From: Hyphomicrobiales bacterium
GTDB lineage: Bacteria; Pseudomonadota; Alphaproteobacteria; Rhizobiales; Rhizobiaceae
Direction: 5' to 3'
DNA: 64,000 bases
NCBI GenBank assembly: GCA_900472395.1
Contig: UCHV01000006.1
Location: 55,169 to 119,168, forward strand
The position numbers were made by a program, and so were the translations under genes. The stretch's first letter is position 1. Each line of letters opens with the position of its first letter. This document shows positions 26,298-34,840 of the stretch, in pieces. The notes below the pieces were generated by a model. It was given only the letters and a program-made list of their open reading frames with translations, was not told where the DNA came from and did no database searches.

Positions 26298-27719
26298 ATG
26301 ATTGAGATCGTAAGCGGACAGGATTTGATCGATGCAGGCATGCCGCAGGGCAAGTGGTTTCGCCCCGCGCTCGATGCTGCCAACAAGGTGCTGAGCGAAG
26401 GTGGCTCGATGGATGTGGCGATGGCCGCAGCACGCGCTTTCCAGCCTGCACCGACTGTGCCGCTGCGACTGGAAGGTAATATCGAAATCTATTCGAACAT
26501 CCGTGCCGAAAACGCCTTCGAGCATGAGAATGTCGAGAAGGTGAACGCGACGATGCGCGCGCTTGCCCGCACGCCTGTCGTGCGCGCCGCCGCCATCATG
26601 CCCGATGCCTGCCCGGCTGGTCCGGTCGGGACCATTCCGGTCGGCGGTGTTGTCGCCTCGGAAGCCATTCATCCGGGCATGCACTCGGCCGATATCTGCT
26701 GCTCGATGGCGATTTCCGTGTTTCCGGGCGTGGACCCGAAGGCACTGCTGGATGCCATCCATTCCGTGACCCACTTCGGTCCGGGTGGACGCGCCGCTGG
26801 TCCGCAGATCAAGCCCTCGGAAGCCACGCTCGCGGCCTTCCATCAGAACCCGTATCTCACCGGTGCGGCGCTGAATGTCGGGATCGAGCATTTTGGAACG
26901 CAAGGTGATGGAAACCACTTCGCCTATGTCGGCACGATGAAATCGACCGGCGAAACGGCGCTTGTGACCCATCACGGTTCGCGTGCACCTGGTGCCCGGC
27001 TTTATGAGCGTGGCATGAAGGTTGCGAACAAATTTCGCGAACTGATCTCGCCCGAAACGCATCGCGATAACGCCTGGATCCCGGCGGATACCGAGGAAGG
27101 CGACCAGTATTGGTCGGCTCTCCAGATCATCCGTCAGTGGACCAAGGAGAACCATTATATCCTGCACGACATGGCGGCGGAAAAACTGTCGGCAAAGGTG
27201 TCGGACCGTTTCTGGAACGAGCATAATTTTGTGTTCCGAAAGTCGGATGGTCTCTTCTATCACGGCAAGGGTGCCACGCCGGCCTTCGATGGCTGGGCGG
27301 AGGATGCGACTGATCTGACGATCATTCCGCTCAACATGGCGGAACCGATCCTGATCGTGCGCGGTTCGAACGCCGCAAACGGCCTCGGTTTCTCGCCGCA
27401 TGGGGCCGGCCGCAATTTTTCGCGCAGCGCTCATATGCGTCGCCTTGGTGAGGAATATGGTGCCGATGCGCGTGGATTGAGCCCGAACAACATGGCCGAC
27501 ATCATGGCGAAGGAAACCTCGGGTCTCGATGCGCGCTTCTTCTCCGGCAATGCGGACATGTCGGAACTGCCGAGCGCCTACAAGTCGGCCGCAAACGTGC
27601 GGGCACAGATCGAACATTACGGTCTTGCGCAAGTGGTCGACGAGGTGATCCCGTTCGGGAGCATCATGGCCGGCGACTGGCAGCGCGATGCGCCGTGGCG
27701 CAAGAAAAAGCGTCGTTGA
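26298..27719 (+). CDS. rtcB: RtcB-family RNA ligase, divergent subfamily
   Basis: A 473-residue protein with the RtcB active-site series: metal-binding DICCSM near 134 (canonical DIGCGM), GDGNHF near 203, THHGSR near 222, and the guanylylated His in SPHGAGRNFSRSAH. RtcB joins 2',3'-cyclic-phosphate and 5'-OH RNA ends using GTP and Mn. The N-terminus (MIEIVSGQDLIDAGMPQGKW) and the C-terminus (VIPFGSIMAG) differ from E. coli RtcB. The frame is open back into Y element 5; the ATG at 26298 starts the conserved protein, although an AAGGA sits 22 bases away behind a small CTGC/GCAG hairpin. No rtcA or archease gene follows. Confidence 0.93.
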   Translation: MIEIVSGQDLIDAGMPQGKWFRPALDAANKVLSEGGSMDVAMAAARAFQPAPTVPLRLEGNIEIYSNIRAENAFEHENVEKVNATMRALARTPVVRAAAIMPDACPAGPVGTIPVGGVVASEAIHPGMHSADICCSMAISVFPGVDPKALLDAIHSVTHFGPGGRAAGPQIKPSEATLAAFHQNPYLTGAALNVGIEHFGTQGDGNHFAYVGTMKSTGETALVTHHGSRAPGARLYERGMKVANKFRELISPETHRDNAWIPADTEEGDQYWSALQIIRQWTKENHYILHDMAAEKLSAKVSDRFWNEHNFVFRKSDGLFYHGKGATPAFDGWAEDATDLTIIPLNMAEPILIVRGSNAANGLGFSPHGAGRNFSRSAHMRRLGEEYGADARGLSPNNMADIMAKETSGLDARFFSGNADMSELPSAYKSAANVRAQIEHYGLAQVVDEVIPFGSIMAGDWQRDAPWRKKKRR

Positions 27720-27725
27720 TTTTAG

Positions 27726-27752
27726 GGCAGGGGGCACGTCCCCCTGCCTTTT
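27726..27752 (+). terminator. Intrinsic terminator of the rsr-Y-rtcB operon
   Basis: GGCAGGGGG / CCCCCTGCC, a perfect 9-base stem with a CACGT loop, followed by TTTT. It starts 7 bases after the rtcB stop. Confidence 0.92.
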
Positions 27753-27777
27753 CGGTGTCGTTTTGCGAATTTTCGAA

Positions 27778-27794
27778 CTTGGAAAGCTTCTAAA
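27778..27794. promoter_or_regulatory. Irr-box (ICE)-like site before the TonB receptor
   Basis: CTTGGAAAGCTTCTAAA resembles the rhizobial iron-control element with TTNGAA-N3-TTCTAA symmetry. It lies 75 bases before the receptor start. Irr usually represses or activates according to haem status; direction cannot be read here. Confidence 0.6.
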
Positions 27795-27869
27795 ACATCC
27801 GCGTTGACCCCGTCCGTGACGTCACCGAATAAGGCGACTGTTTTTGTCATGTATCGCGGGGGCGAAGAA

Positions 27870-30104
27870 ATGTTCACATCGGCCAAGATCACTGGATCGG
27901 CAGCAGGCAGACTTCGGTCCTATGGCCGTCATGGAACCCTGACGGCCCTGGGGCTTCTTTTTTACATCGGCGCAACGCCTGTCTCGGCGCAGGAAAAGAA
28001 CGACAATGAAAGCGGCGAAACCACGCTCGAAGCCATCGTCGTCACGGCTGAACAGCAGTTGAAGCAGGCACCCGGCGTCTCGACAGTCACCTCGGATGAC
28101 ATCGCCAAGATGCCGCCCGCCAACGACCTGTCCGAAATCCTGCGCAAGATGCCGGGCGCGAACCTGACAGGCACCACCGCTTCCGGTCAGCGCGGAAACC
28201 AGCGCCAGATCGAGTTGCGTGGCATGGGGCCTGAAAACACGCTGATCCTCATCGACGGCAAGCCGGTGCTTTCACGCAATTCCGTGCGCATGGGCCGGGC
28301 GGGCGAGCGCGATTCGCGCGGCGATACAAACTGGGTCCCGGCAGAAGCCATCGAACGTGTCGAGGTGATCCGTGGACCGGCCGCCGCCCGCTATGGCTCC
28401 GGTGCCGCCGGCGGTGTCGTCAACATCATCACCAAGCGGCCGGACAGGCTGTCGGCCACCGTCAATACGATGATCACCGTTCCGCAGCATTCTTCCGAAG
28501 GCGGCAGCCGGCGGGTTAACACCGTCGTCGGCGGCCCCATCACCGACACGACGTCCTTCCGCATCATCGGCAATTACAACAAGACCGATGGCGACAGCAT
28601 CGACATCAATTCGGCGGCCAATGTCGATGACAGCGCGCCTGCCGCGGGCAAGGAGGGCGTGATCAACAAGGATATCCGCGGGCTTGTGACCATCGAGCCG
28701 AGCGGCGATCACAGCATCGATCTCGAAGCCGCCTACAGCCGCCAGGGAAACATCTATGCCGGCGACCGTCAGCTATCGTCCCGGGATGACTTTGCGGAAA
28801 GCATGGTTGGCAAGGAAACCAGCGTCATGCAGCGCGGCAGCCTTTCGGCGACCCACCGCGGACAATACGACTTCGGCGATTCGCTCAGCTATGTGCAATG
28901 GGAACGGACGCTCAACAAACGACTGCGTGAAATGGGATACGGTCGTTGGGAAGGCCATATCGAGGACACCGGTTTTGCCACTTCGCGGCTGGATAACCTG
29001 ACGGCGAAAAGCGAATGGCATCTGCCGCTCGAGGTTCTTTTCCCGCAGACATTGACGCTCGGCGCCGAGTTTCGCGGCGAATGGATGAACGATCCCGTCT
29101 CGAACAATCTCGAAGTGGATGGCGACGTCACCATTCCGGGCACGGCAAATGCCGATCGCAGCCCGAAAAGCGACGCGTGGATGGTCGGCTTTTTCGTCGA
29201 AGACAATATCGAGATCTCCGACAGGTTCATCCTGACCCCCGGCATGCGTTTCGATCACCACAGCGAGTTTGGCGGCAACTGGAGCCCCAGCCTCAACGCA
29301 TCCTATGACCTGACAGAAGAGGTATCCATCAAGGCCGGCATCGCACGGGCCTTCAAGGCGCCGAACCTGTTCCAACTCAATCCGAATTACGTCTATTACA
29401 GCAGGGGCAACGGTTGCCCGGTCGATTATCCGTCCCTCGGCGCCGGCTGCTATGTCGTTGGCAACCCGGACCTGAAGCCGGAAATCGCCATCAACAAGGA
29501 AATCGGCATCAACTACAACGATGGAGCCGGCCTCAACGCGGGCATCACCTATTTCCACAACGACTACAAGAACCGCATAGCCTCGGGCATGGTGCCGCTC
29601 GGCGTTTCCAACTTCGCCCAATATTTCCAGTGGTATAACGTACCGGAAGCCGTCGTGTCCGGTCTGGAAGGCAATCTTGCCATCCCGCTGGGCGATACGC
29701 TGACATGGACGACGAACGCCACCTACATGATCGAATCCAGGGACAAGCGTAACGGCCAGCCCTTGTCGCTGATACCCGAATACACGATCAACACCGCGCT
29801 GGATTGGCAGGCGCGGGAAGACCTGTCATTCACCCTGTCAGCCACCCGGTACGACGAAACGGAATCGGCGACCTTGTCGGCCACGACCGGCGATGCCGTG
29901 ACCAATCCCGAGCCCCGCGAAGCCTATACGCTCGTCAACGTGGCGCTGAATTACGATATCAACGAGACCTTCCGGCTGGGTGCTGGCGTCAACAACGTCT
30001 TCGACAAACGCCTTTTCCGCGAAGGAAACGGCGATGCGGCGGGTGCCAACACCTATAACGAAGCGGGCCGTACGTTCTACATGTCGCTTTCGGCGCAGTT
30101 CTGA
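27870..30104 (+). CDS. TonB-dependent ferric-siderophore receptor
   Basis: A 744-residue outer-membrane protein. It has a signal peptide ending near PVSAQEK, a TonB box region (TLEAIVVTAEQ) and a plug domain (DLSEILRKMPGANLTG; ERVEVIRGPAAARYGSGAAGGVVNIITKRP). A 22-strand barrel follows, ending in FYMSLSAQF with the terminal Phe. The plug and extracellular text resemble FepA/PfeA-type catecholate receptors. ATG 27870 was chosen; 27849 or a TTG at 27804 are possible. An iron-control-like site lies upstream. Import would continue through the FatBDCE-type system at 31.9-35.6 kb. Confidence 0.92.
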   Translation: MFTSAKITGSAAGRLRSYGRHGTLTALGLLFYIGATPVSAQEKNDNESGETTLEAIVVTAEQQLKQAPGVSTVTSDDIAKMPPANDLSEILRKMPGANLTGTTASGQRGNQRQIELRGMGPENTLILIDGKPVLSRNSVRMGRAGERDSRGDTNWVPAEAIERVEVIRGPAAARYGSGAAGGVVNIITKRPDRLSATVNTMITVPQHSSEGGSRRVNTVVGGPITDTTSFRIIGNYNKTDGDSIDINSAANVDDSAPAAGKEGVINKDIRGLVTIEPSGDHSIDLEAAYSRQGNIYAGDRQLSSRDDFAESMVGKETSVMQRGSLSATHRGQYDFGDSLSYVQWERTLNKRLREMGYGRWEGHIEDTGFATSRLDNLTAKSEWHLPLEVLFPQTLTLGAEFRGEWMNDPVSNNLEVDGDVTIPGTANADRSPKSDAWMVGFFVEDNIEISDRFILTPGMRFDHHSEFGGNWSPSLNASYDLTEEVSIKAGIARAFKAPNLFQLNPNYVYYSRGNGCPVDYPSLGAGCYVVGNPDLKPEIAINKEIGINYNDGAGLNAGITYFHNDYKNRIASGMVPLGVSNFAQYFQWYNVPEAVVSGLEGNLAIPLGDTLTWTTNATYMIESRDKRNGQPLSLIPEYTINTALDWQAREDLSFTLSATRYDETESATLSATTGDAVTNPEPREAYTLVNVALNYDINETFRLGAGVNNVFDKRLFREGNGDAAGANTYNEAGRTFYMSLSAQF

Positions 30105-30129
30105 CGGGAACAAGCGCGCAGCAATCAGG

Positions 30130-30148
30130 CCCGCCCTTTCGGGGCGGG
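30130..30148 (+). terminator. Terminator after the TonB receptor
   Basis: CCCGCCC / GGGCGGG stem with a TTTCG loop, 25 bases after the stop. There is no T tract. It may work for both convergent genes. Confidence 0.6.
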
Positions 30149-30225
30149 TCCGCAGATGCCGGATACCGGACGATCATGACGGCAGATGTCGGCCGGGAGC
30201 GGCCTCGTGCAGCCTGGGGGCCATC

Positions 30226-31734
30226 CTACCGTTTTGAACGGCAAGCCCAGATATCGGCAGCCTTGGCAAGGCAATCTTCGAAGCGCGTCTGCGGATCTCC
30301 TGAAAGAGCCAGAAATGCGACTGCCGCCGTTTTCTGAATGACGGCCTCGGCCCAGGCGTCGCGTGCCGCGCCCGACCAGATCGCGCGCCAGTATTCGCGC
30401 TGCGTCAGCATGCCGCTTGTGCCGGGTTTGAGCCTTTTTCCGGCCGGCACCGTCAGGTCGGCGTCGACGCCCGACGCCATGCGAAAAATCTTGACCATGC
30501 GGCCGGGCGTATATTCCGCCACATCGCGCACCGAGCCGATAAGCGCGATATTGGGCAGGTCGAGATGCCGGGCGACCTCGCGATAAAGGTCGCGGCGGGA
30601 AAACTGCGAAGCTCCGAGGATGGATGTTCTTGCCGCAAGCGGATTGGTCATGTGAATGGCCGAATGCAGAGGATTGCGCATTTCGAACATCGCGTGCAGT
30701 CCGAGGAGGCCGCGCGTTTGCGGCGCCAGCGCACCCAGAGGTGCAAACGCAATACCCTGCGTCTTCATTGCCGCGTCGGCCTGCGCAAGCGTCAGGCAGA
30801 CGGGAATTCCGGCGTCTTCGGCAGCGGTTTCCATCTTGCCGCTTTCAGGGCCGCTGCCGTAATGCCCGTGGAGAAACACCGTATGGCCCGCCATGGCCAC
30901 TAGGCGCGCCGCATGCAGAAACCATGGCGCGGTGCGGACATTGGGAGAGACATAGGCCGGCCAGTCGAGGTCCGGTCGCGTGAAGTCGTCGGAGAACGCC
31001 ATCGTGTTGCGGATGGCCTGCGCAAACCCTGCGAGTTCGCTGGCGCTTGCGCCGCGATAATGGATCGTCATCAGCAACGCGCCGATCTGTAAAGGATCGG
31101 CCTGTCCGGCAAGAATGATCGACAGGGCGTCGCGTGCTTCTTCCTGTGTCAGCGGTCGGCTGTGGCCGGGACCGGGCGCCGTCGTGGCAATATAGCGCGC
31201 CAGCCTGCGATGCGGGTCGGCATTATCTCCGATCGCGGCGATGCGAAGTGCCATATGGCGCGGTGTCGGTGCCGCTTCGAGCTGATCGGCGGGGGTGATG
31301 GAGAGGGGAACGATGTCGATGCGCGTCTGTGCGGCCCATTCCTCGGCGTCGGGCAGGCTGACGTCTGTCGCCGTGATCGGCTCAGGCACCACGACAACCA
31401 GGTTGGCTTCCAGCGGTGTGCTGCCATTCGCCTTCAGCAGCAGCTCCGCTTCAGAAGCGAAACCCCGCACGCGCAGCCGCAGGGATTCGGCAAACGGCGT
31501 TGGCCGCATGCCCTGTCCGGTGCGGATGAAAATGGGATCGTCGTAACGTTTGCGCAGTTCCGACAACATGCGGCTGACGGCCGATACCTGCAACTTCAGG
31601 CCGGCCGCCGCGCGGCTGACGCTGCCTTCCCGCAACAGCGCGTCGAAAGCCACCAGCAGCTTGACCTGATTGAATGCTCCCGCGCCGCTATCGTCCACCT
31701 CGCCGTCCAGACTGCCCCTGTCGTTTGCCATCAT
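30226..31734 (-). CDS. LysR-type HTH fused to a TrpD2-like (anthranilate phosphoribosyltransferase fold) domain
   Basis: A roughly 502-residue fusion. Residues about 22-85 are a LysR winged helix (VKLLVAFDALLREGSVSRAAAGL; PIFIRTGQGMRPTPFAESL). After a linker, residues about 155-490 match TrpD2/YbiB-type proteins: LTQEEARDALSIILAGQADPLQIGALLMTIHYRG is the N-terminal helical part, and VFLHGHYG replaces the usual glycine-rich KHGNR loop. TrpD2 proteins bind DNA without enzymatic activity. The usual LysR effector domain is absent. It is divergent from the siderophore ABC operon and so is a candidate regulator of it. The start at 31734 follows a CAGGGG; a TTG at 31770 is also possible. Confidence 0.8.
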   Translation of the reverse strand: MMANDRGSLDGEVDDSGAGAFNQVKLLVAFDALLREGSVSRAAAGLKLQVSAVSRMLSELRKRYDDPIFIRTGQGMRPTPFAESLRLRVRGFASEAELLLKANGSTPLEANLVVVVPEPITATDVSLPDAEEWAAQTRIDIVPLSITPADQLEAAPTPRHMALRIAAIGDNADPHRRLARYIATTAPGPGHSRPLTQEEARDALSIILAGQADPLQIGALLMTIHYRGASASELAGFAQAIRNTMAFSDDFTRPDLDWPAYVSPNVRTAPWFLHAARLVAMAGHTVFLHGHYGSGPESGKMETAAEDAGIPVCLTLAQADAAMKTQGIAFAPLGALAPQTRGLLGLHAMFEMRNPLHSAIHMTNPLAARTSILGASQFSRRDLYREVARHLDLPNIALIGSVRDVAEYTPGRMVKIFRMASGVDADLTVPAGKRLKPGTSGMLTQREYWRAIWSGAARDAWAEAVIQKTAAVAFLALSGDPQTRFEDCLAKAADIWACRSKR

Positions 31735-31770
31735 GCCCCTGCCATGCTCATCGATTTGTTCGATGAGCAA

Positions 31771-31787
31771 TTTAGATCGTTTCTAAA
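31771..31787. promoter_or_regulatory. Irr-box (ICE)-like site between the fusion regulator and fatB
   Basis: TTTAGATCGTTTCTAAA has 6 perfect base pairs of symmetry (TTTAGA / TCTAAA) and a strong match to the TTTRGAAYNRTTCYAAA consensus as I recall it. It sits 120 bases before fatB and just upstream of the divergent regulator, so both are likely iron controlled. Confidence 0.7.
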
Positions 31788-31907
31788 TAACATCGATTGA
31801 CCCTTTCGCTTTCCCTACATAAGTGTACACAATCACTCAACTTAAGTTTCGGCAGATAACGCAGCGGTGATCCGTGGCCTGTCTGCCGCCGCGACAAAGG
31901 ACCCGAC

Positions 31908-32837
31908 ATGACGATGACCGAGCGACCTTCCCGATTTGCCATGGCTCTGATGGCAGGTGTCATCGCTTTTGGATTGGGCGCTTGGGAAAGCCGCGCCGCC
32001 GACGTGACGATCAAGCATGCCAAGGGTGAGGCGACGTTCTCGGAAGTGCCGAAAAAGGTTCTGACCTTCGATCTGGCCGCGCTCGATACGCTGACGGCTC
32101 TCGGCATCGATGTGGCGGGCGTGCCGGGTGGCAACAAGCCGGAATACCTGTCGAAATACGCCGGTGACGATGTCGCGAAGATCGGCACGTTTTTCGAGCC
32201 CGATTATGAGGCCGTGAATGCCGCCGAGCCGGACCTGATCATTGTTGCCGGCCGCTCCAGCGCAAAATACGAGGATCTTGCCAAAATCGCGCCGACCATC
32301 GACCTGAGCGTCAGCTCCGAAAATTTCCTGCCAGAGGCACAGGAAAACGTTCGCAGCCTCGCCAAGGTTTTCGGCAAGGAAAAGGAAGCGGAAGCGCTTC
32401 TGGAAAAGCTCGCGACCTCGACAGCCGATCTGAAGAGCAAGGCCGGCCAGCAGGGCAAGGCGCTTCTCGTGCTGACCACCGGCGGCAAGATGAGCAGCTA
32501 TGGTCCGGGCTCGCGTTTCGGCATGCTGTTTGCGGATTACGGTTTCGTCGCCGCGGAAACGGCAGGCACGAAGGGCACCCATGGCAACCCGTCTTCCTAT
32601 GAATACATTCTGGAAAAGAACCCGGATTGGCTGTTCGTAATCGACCGCGATGCCGCAATCGGTCGCGACGGCGCCGCCCGGAAGATGCTGGATAACGACG
32701 TTGTCGGCCAGACCACGGCCTGGAAAAACAACCACGTCGTCTATCTCGACCCGGTTGCCTGGTATCTCGTCGGTGGCGGCATCACCGCCATGCAGAATAC
32801 GGTCGATCAGCTTTCCAAAGCCATCAGCACGAAATAA
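31908..32837 (+). CDS. Siderophore ABC transporter, substrate-binding protein (FatB/CeuE type)
   Basis: A 309-residue periplasmic protein. It has a signal peptide (MALMAGVIAFGLGAWESRAA) and a class III binding-protein fold: VTIKHAKGEATFSEVPKKV at the start, PDLIIVAGRSSAKYEDLAKI, and KAWKN-like WKNNHVVYLDPVAWYL near the end. This group binds catecholate or petrobactin-like ferric siderophores. It is followed by two FecCD permeases and an ATPase on the same strand. A stable hairpin in the 76-bp gap after it may set a higher level for this protein. Confidence 0.92.
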   Translation: MTMTERPSRFAMALMAGVIAFGLGAWESRAADVTIKHAKGEATFSEVPKKVLTFDLAALDTLTALGIDVAGVPGGNKPEYLSKYAGDDVAKIGTFFEPDYEAVNAAEPDLIIVAGRSSAKYEDLAKIAPTIDLSVSSENFLPEAQENVRSLAKVFGKEKEAEALLEKLATSTADLKSKAGQQGKALLVLTTGGKMSSYGPGSRFGMLFADYGFVAAETAGTKGTHGNPSSYEYILEKNPDWLFVIDRDAAIGRDGAARKMLDNDVVGQTTAWKNNHVVYLDPVAWYLVGGGITAMQNTVDQLSKAISTK

Positions 32838-32866
32838 CGTGGTATCCACCCATACCGTTTGCTGAC

Positions 32867-32892
32867 TGAACCGCGCCTCACCGCGCGGTTCA
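32867..32892 (+). other. Intercistronic hairpin after the binding-protein gene
   Basis: TGAACCGCGC / GCGCGGTTCA, a perfect 10-base stem with a 6-base loop and no T tract. Such elements often stabilise the upstream message and reduce expression of the permeases. Confidence 0.65.
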
Positions 32893-32913
32893 ACATTTCC
32901 GGAATGTCCCGAA

Positions 32914-33882
32914 TTGCCGCTGAAACTGTTTCTGCCCGCTTTGCTGCTGACCTTGCTTCTGGCCATCGTGAGCCTGTTCGTCGGCGTGCGCGATGTTTCC
33001 CCGTTTGCCCTGTTTCATGGCACGGCCGACCAACGCGATCTGATGGTGCTGGTGGCCAGTCGTGTGCCGCGCACGATCGCGCTTCTTCTGGCCGGTTGCG
33101 GAATGGCGATTGCCGGCACGATCATGCAGATGCTGGCGCGCAACCGTTTCGTGGAACCTTCCACCGCCGGCACGGTGGAATCGGCGGGGCTTGGCATGCT
33201 GACAGTGCTTCTGATTGCCCCGGATATGCCGGTCATTCTGAAAATGCTGGTGGCGGGCGCCTTCGCCATGGCCGGCACGGCAGTGTTTCTCTCGATACTG
33301 CGCGCCATTCCGCTGCGCTCTATCCTGATGGTGCCGTTGGTCGGCATCATGCTCGGCGGCATGATCAGCGCGGTGACGACCTTTTTCGCCTATCGTTTCG
33401 ATCTGCTGCAATCGATGGGCGCCTGGGCGAACGGCGATTTTTCCATCGTGCTGCGGGGGCGTTACGAAATCCTCTGGATCGCTTTCGCTCTGACGGTGAC
33501 CGCCTATATCGCCGCGGACCGCTTTACCGTAGCCGGCATGGGCGAGGATTTTTCCAGCAATCTCGGGCTCAACTACCGCAAGGTCATGACATTGGGTCTC
33601 GTCATCGTTTCCATGGTCACGGCCTGCGTTGTCGTTACCGCCGGTGTCGTTCCCTTTCTCGGGCTGATCGTGCCGAATGTCGTCAGCATGATCATGGGCG
33701 ATAATCTGCGCCGCAGCCTGCCGTGGATAGGGCTTTGCGGTGCAGCGCTCGTGCTGGTCTGCGATATCATCGGCCGGGTGATCAACGCGCCGTTCGAAAT
33801 CCCGGTCGGGGCCGTTCTCGGCATCGTCGGCAGTTTCTTCTTCCTCTACATGCTCTTGGGGAGGCGCAATCGTGTCGGCTGA
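32914..33882 (+). CDS. Siderophore ABC transporter permease 1 (FecCD)
   Basis: A 322-residue inner-membrane protein with about nine or ten helices. It carries the FecCD signature RVPRTIALLLAGCGMAIAGTIMQMLARN near 43-72 and PFLGLIVPNVVSMIMG near 245-262, the ATPase-coupling region. The start is a TTG at 32914 with GGAA upstream; the nearby ATG at 32904 is out of frame. The end overlaps the GTG of the second permease. It forms the channel with that permease. Confidence 0.92.
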   Translation: MPLKLFLPALLLTLLLAIVSLFVGVRDVSPFALFHGTADQRDLMVLVASRVPRTIALLLAGCGMAIAGTIMQMLARNRFVEPSTAGTVESAGLGMLTVLLIAPDMPVILKMLVAGAFAMAGTAVFLSILRAIPLRSILMVPLVGIMLGGMISAVTTFFAYRFDLLQSMGAWANGDFSIVLRGRYEILWIAFALTVTAYIAADRFTVAGMGEDFSSNLGLNYRKVMTLGLVIVSMVTACVVVTAGVVPFLGLIVPNVVSMIMGDNLRRSLPWIGLCGAALVLVCDIIGRVINAPFEIPVGAVLGIVGSFFFLYMLLGRRNRVG

Positions 33883-34840
33883 TGCACTGCGCAAGACGTC
33901 GCTGATCACGCTGGCCGTGCTCGCTGCCCTGACGGCGATCTCGGCCATTGCCTTCATGACGCTCGGCGCCAGAGGAAGCTGGTCCTTTGTCCTGAGTTTT
34001 CGCGGCACACGGCTCGCCGCCATCGTCATCGTCGCTTATGCCATCTCGGTTTCGACTGTGCTGTTCCAGACCGTCACCGGCAACCGTATCCTCACCCCGT
34101 CCATCATGGGTTTCGATGCGCTTTATGTTCTGCTGCAGACCGTGCTGGTATTTACGCTCGGCGCTGCCGCAACCTCGGCCATCGATCCACGTCTGATGTT
34201 TATTATCGAAGTGGCGGCCATGGTCGGTTTTTCGCTGCTGCTTTTCCGTTTCCTGTTTTCAGGCCATGCGCAGAATATCCACCTTCTGGTCCTGGTCGGC
34301 ATCGTGCTTGGTGTGCTGTTTCGCAGCTTGTCCGGCTTTCTGCAGCGGATCATCAACCCTGATGATTTCGTCGTATTGCAGGACCGGCTGTTCGCAAGCT
34401 TCAACATCACCGATGGCACGCTTGTCGGCGTTTCGGCGGCGCTGGTTGCTGCCGTCACGTTCTTTATCTGGCGCATGCGCGATACATTCGATGTGCTGGC
34501 GCTCGGGCGCGATATGGCGATCTCGCTCGGTGTCGATTATCAGGCAGCGACGACGAGGATCCTCATCCTCGTCGCCATCCTGATCTCGATCTCCACCGCG
34601 CTCGTGGGCCCCGTGACATTCTTCGGCCTGCTGGTCGCCAATCTCGCCTATCTGATCGTTCCGGCAAGCCAGCATCGTTACGTCCTGCCCGCCGCCGTGC
34701 TGATCTCGCTCCTGTGTCTCGTCGGCGGCCAGACCATTCTGGAGCGGCTGTTTGCCTTCGACACGGCGCTGTCGATCATCATCGAATTTGCCGGTGGGCT
34801 GTTCTTCATTCTTTTCCTTCTGAAAGGGCGCAACCGATGA
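33872..34840 (+). CDS. Siderophore ABC transporter permease 2 (FecCD)
   Basis: A 322-residue partner permease with the conserved FRGTRLAAIVIVAYAISVSTVLFQTVTGNRILTP segment (read from about residue 44 on) and TFFGLLVANLAYLIVP near 247-262. The start is a GTG with GGGGAGG 8 bases upstream, overlapping the previous gene by 11 bases. Its stop overlaps the ATG of the ATPase gene (ATGA). Heterodimer formation with permease 1 follows from the family. Confidence 0.92.
   Translation: MSADALRKTSLITLAVLAALTAISAIAFMTLGARGSWSFVLSFRGTRLAAIVIVAYAISVSTVLFQTVTGNRILTPSIMGFDALYVLLQTVLVFTLGAAATSAIDPRLMFIIEVAAMVGFSLLLFRFLFSGHAQNIHLLVLVGIVLGVLFRSLSGFLQRIINPDDFVVLQDRLFASFNITDGTLVGVSAALVAAVTFFIWRMRDTFDVLALGRDMAISLGVDYQAATTRILILVAILISISTALVGPVTFFGLLVANLAYLIVPASQHRYVLPAAVLISLLCLVGGQTILERLFAFDTALSIIIEFAGGLFFILFLLKGRNR

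Noticed and set aside
25499..27737. Long open frames antisense to the Y array and rtcB
   Set aside because: They run opposite to rtcB with no family features. High-GC antisense frames explain them.
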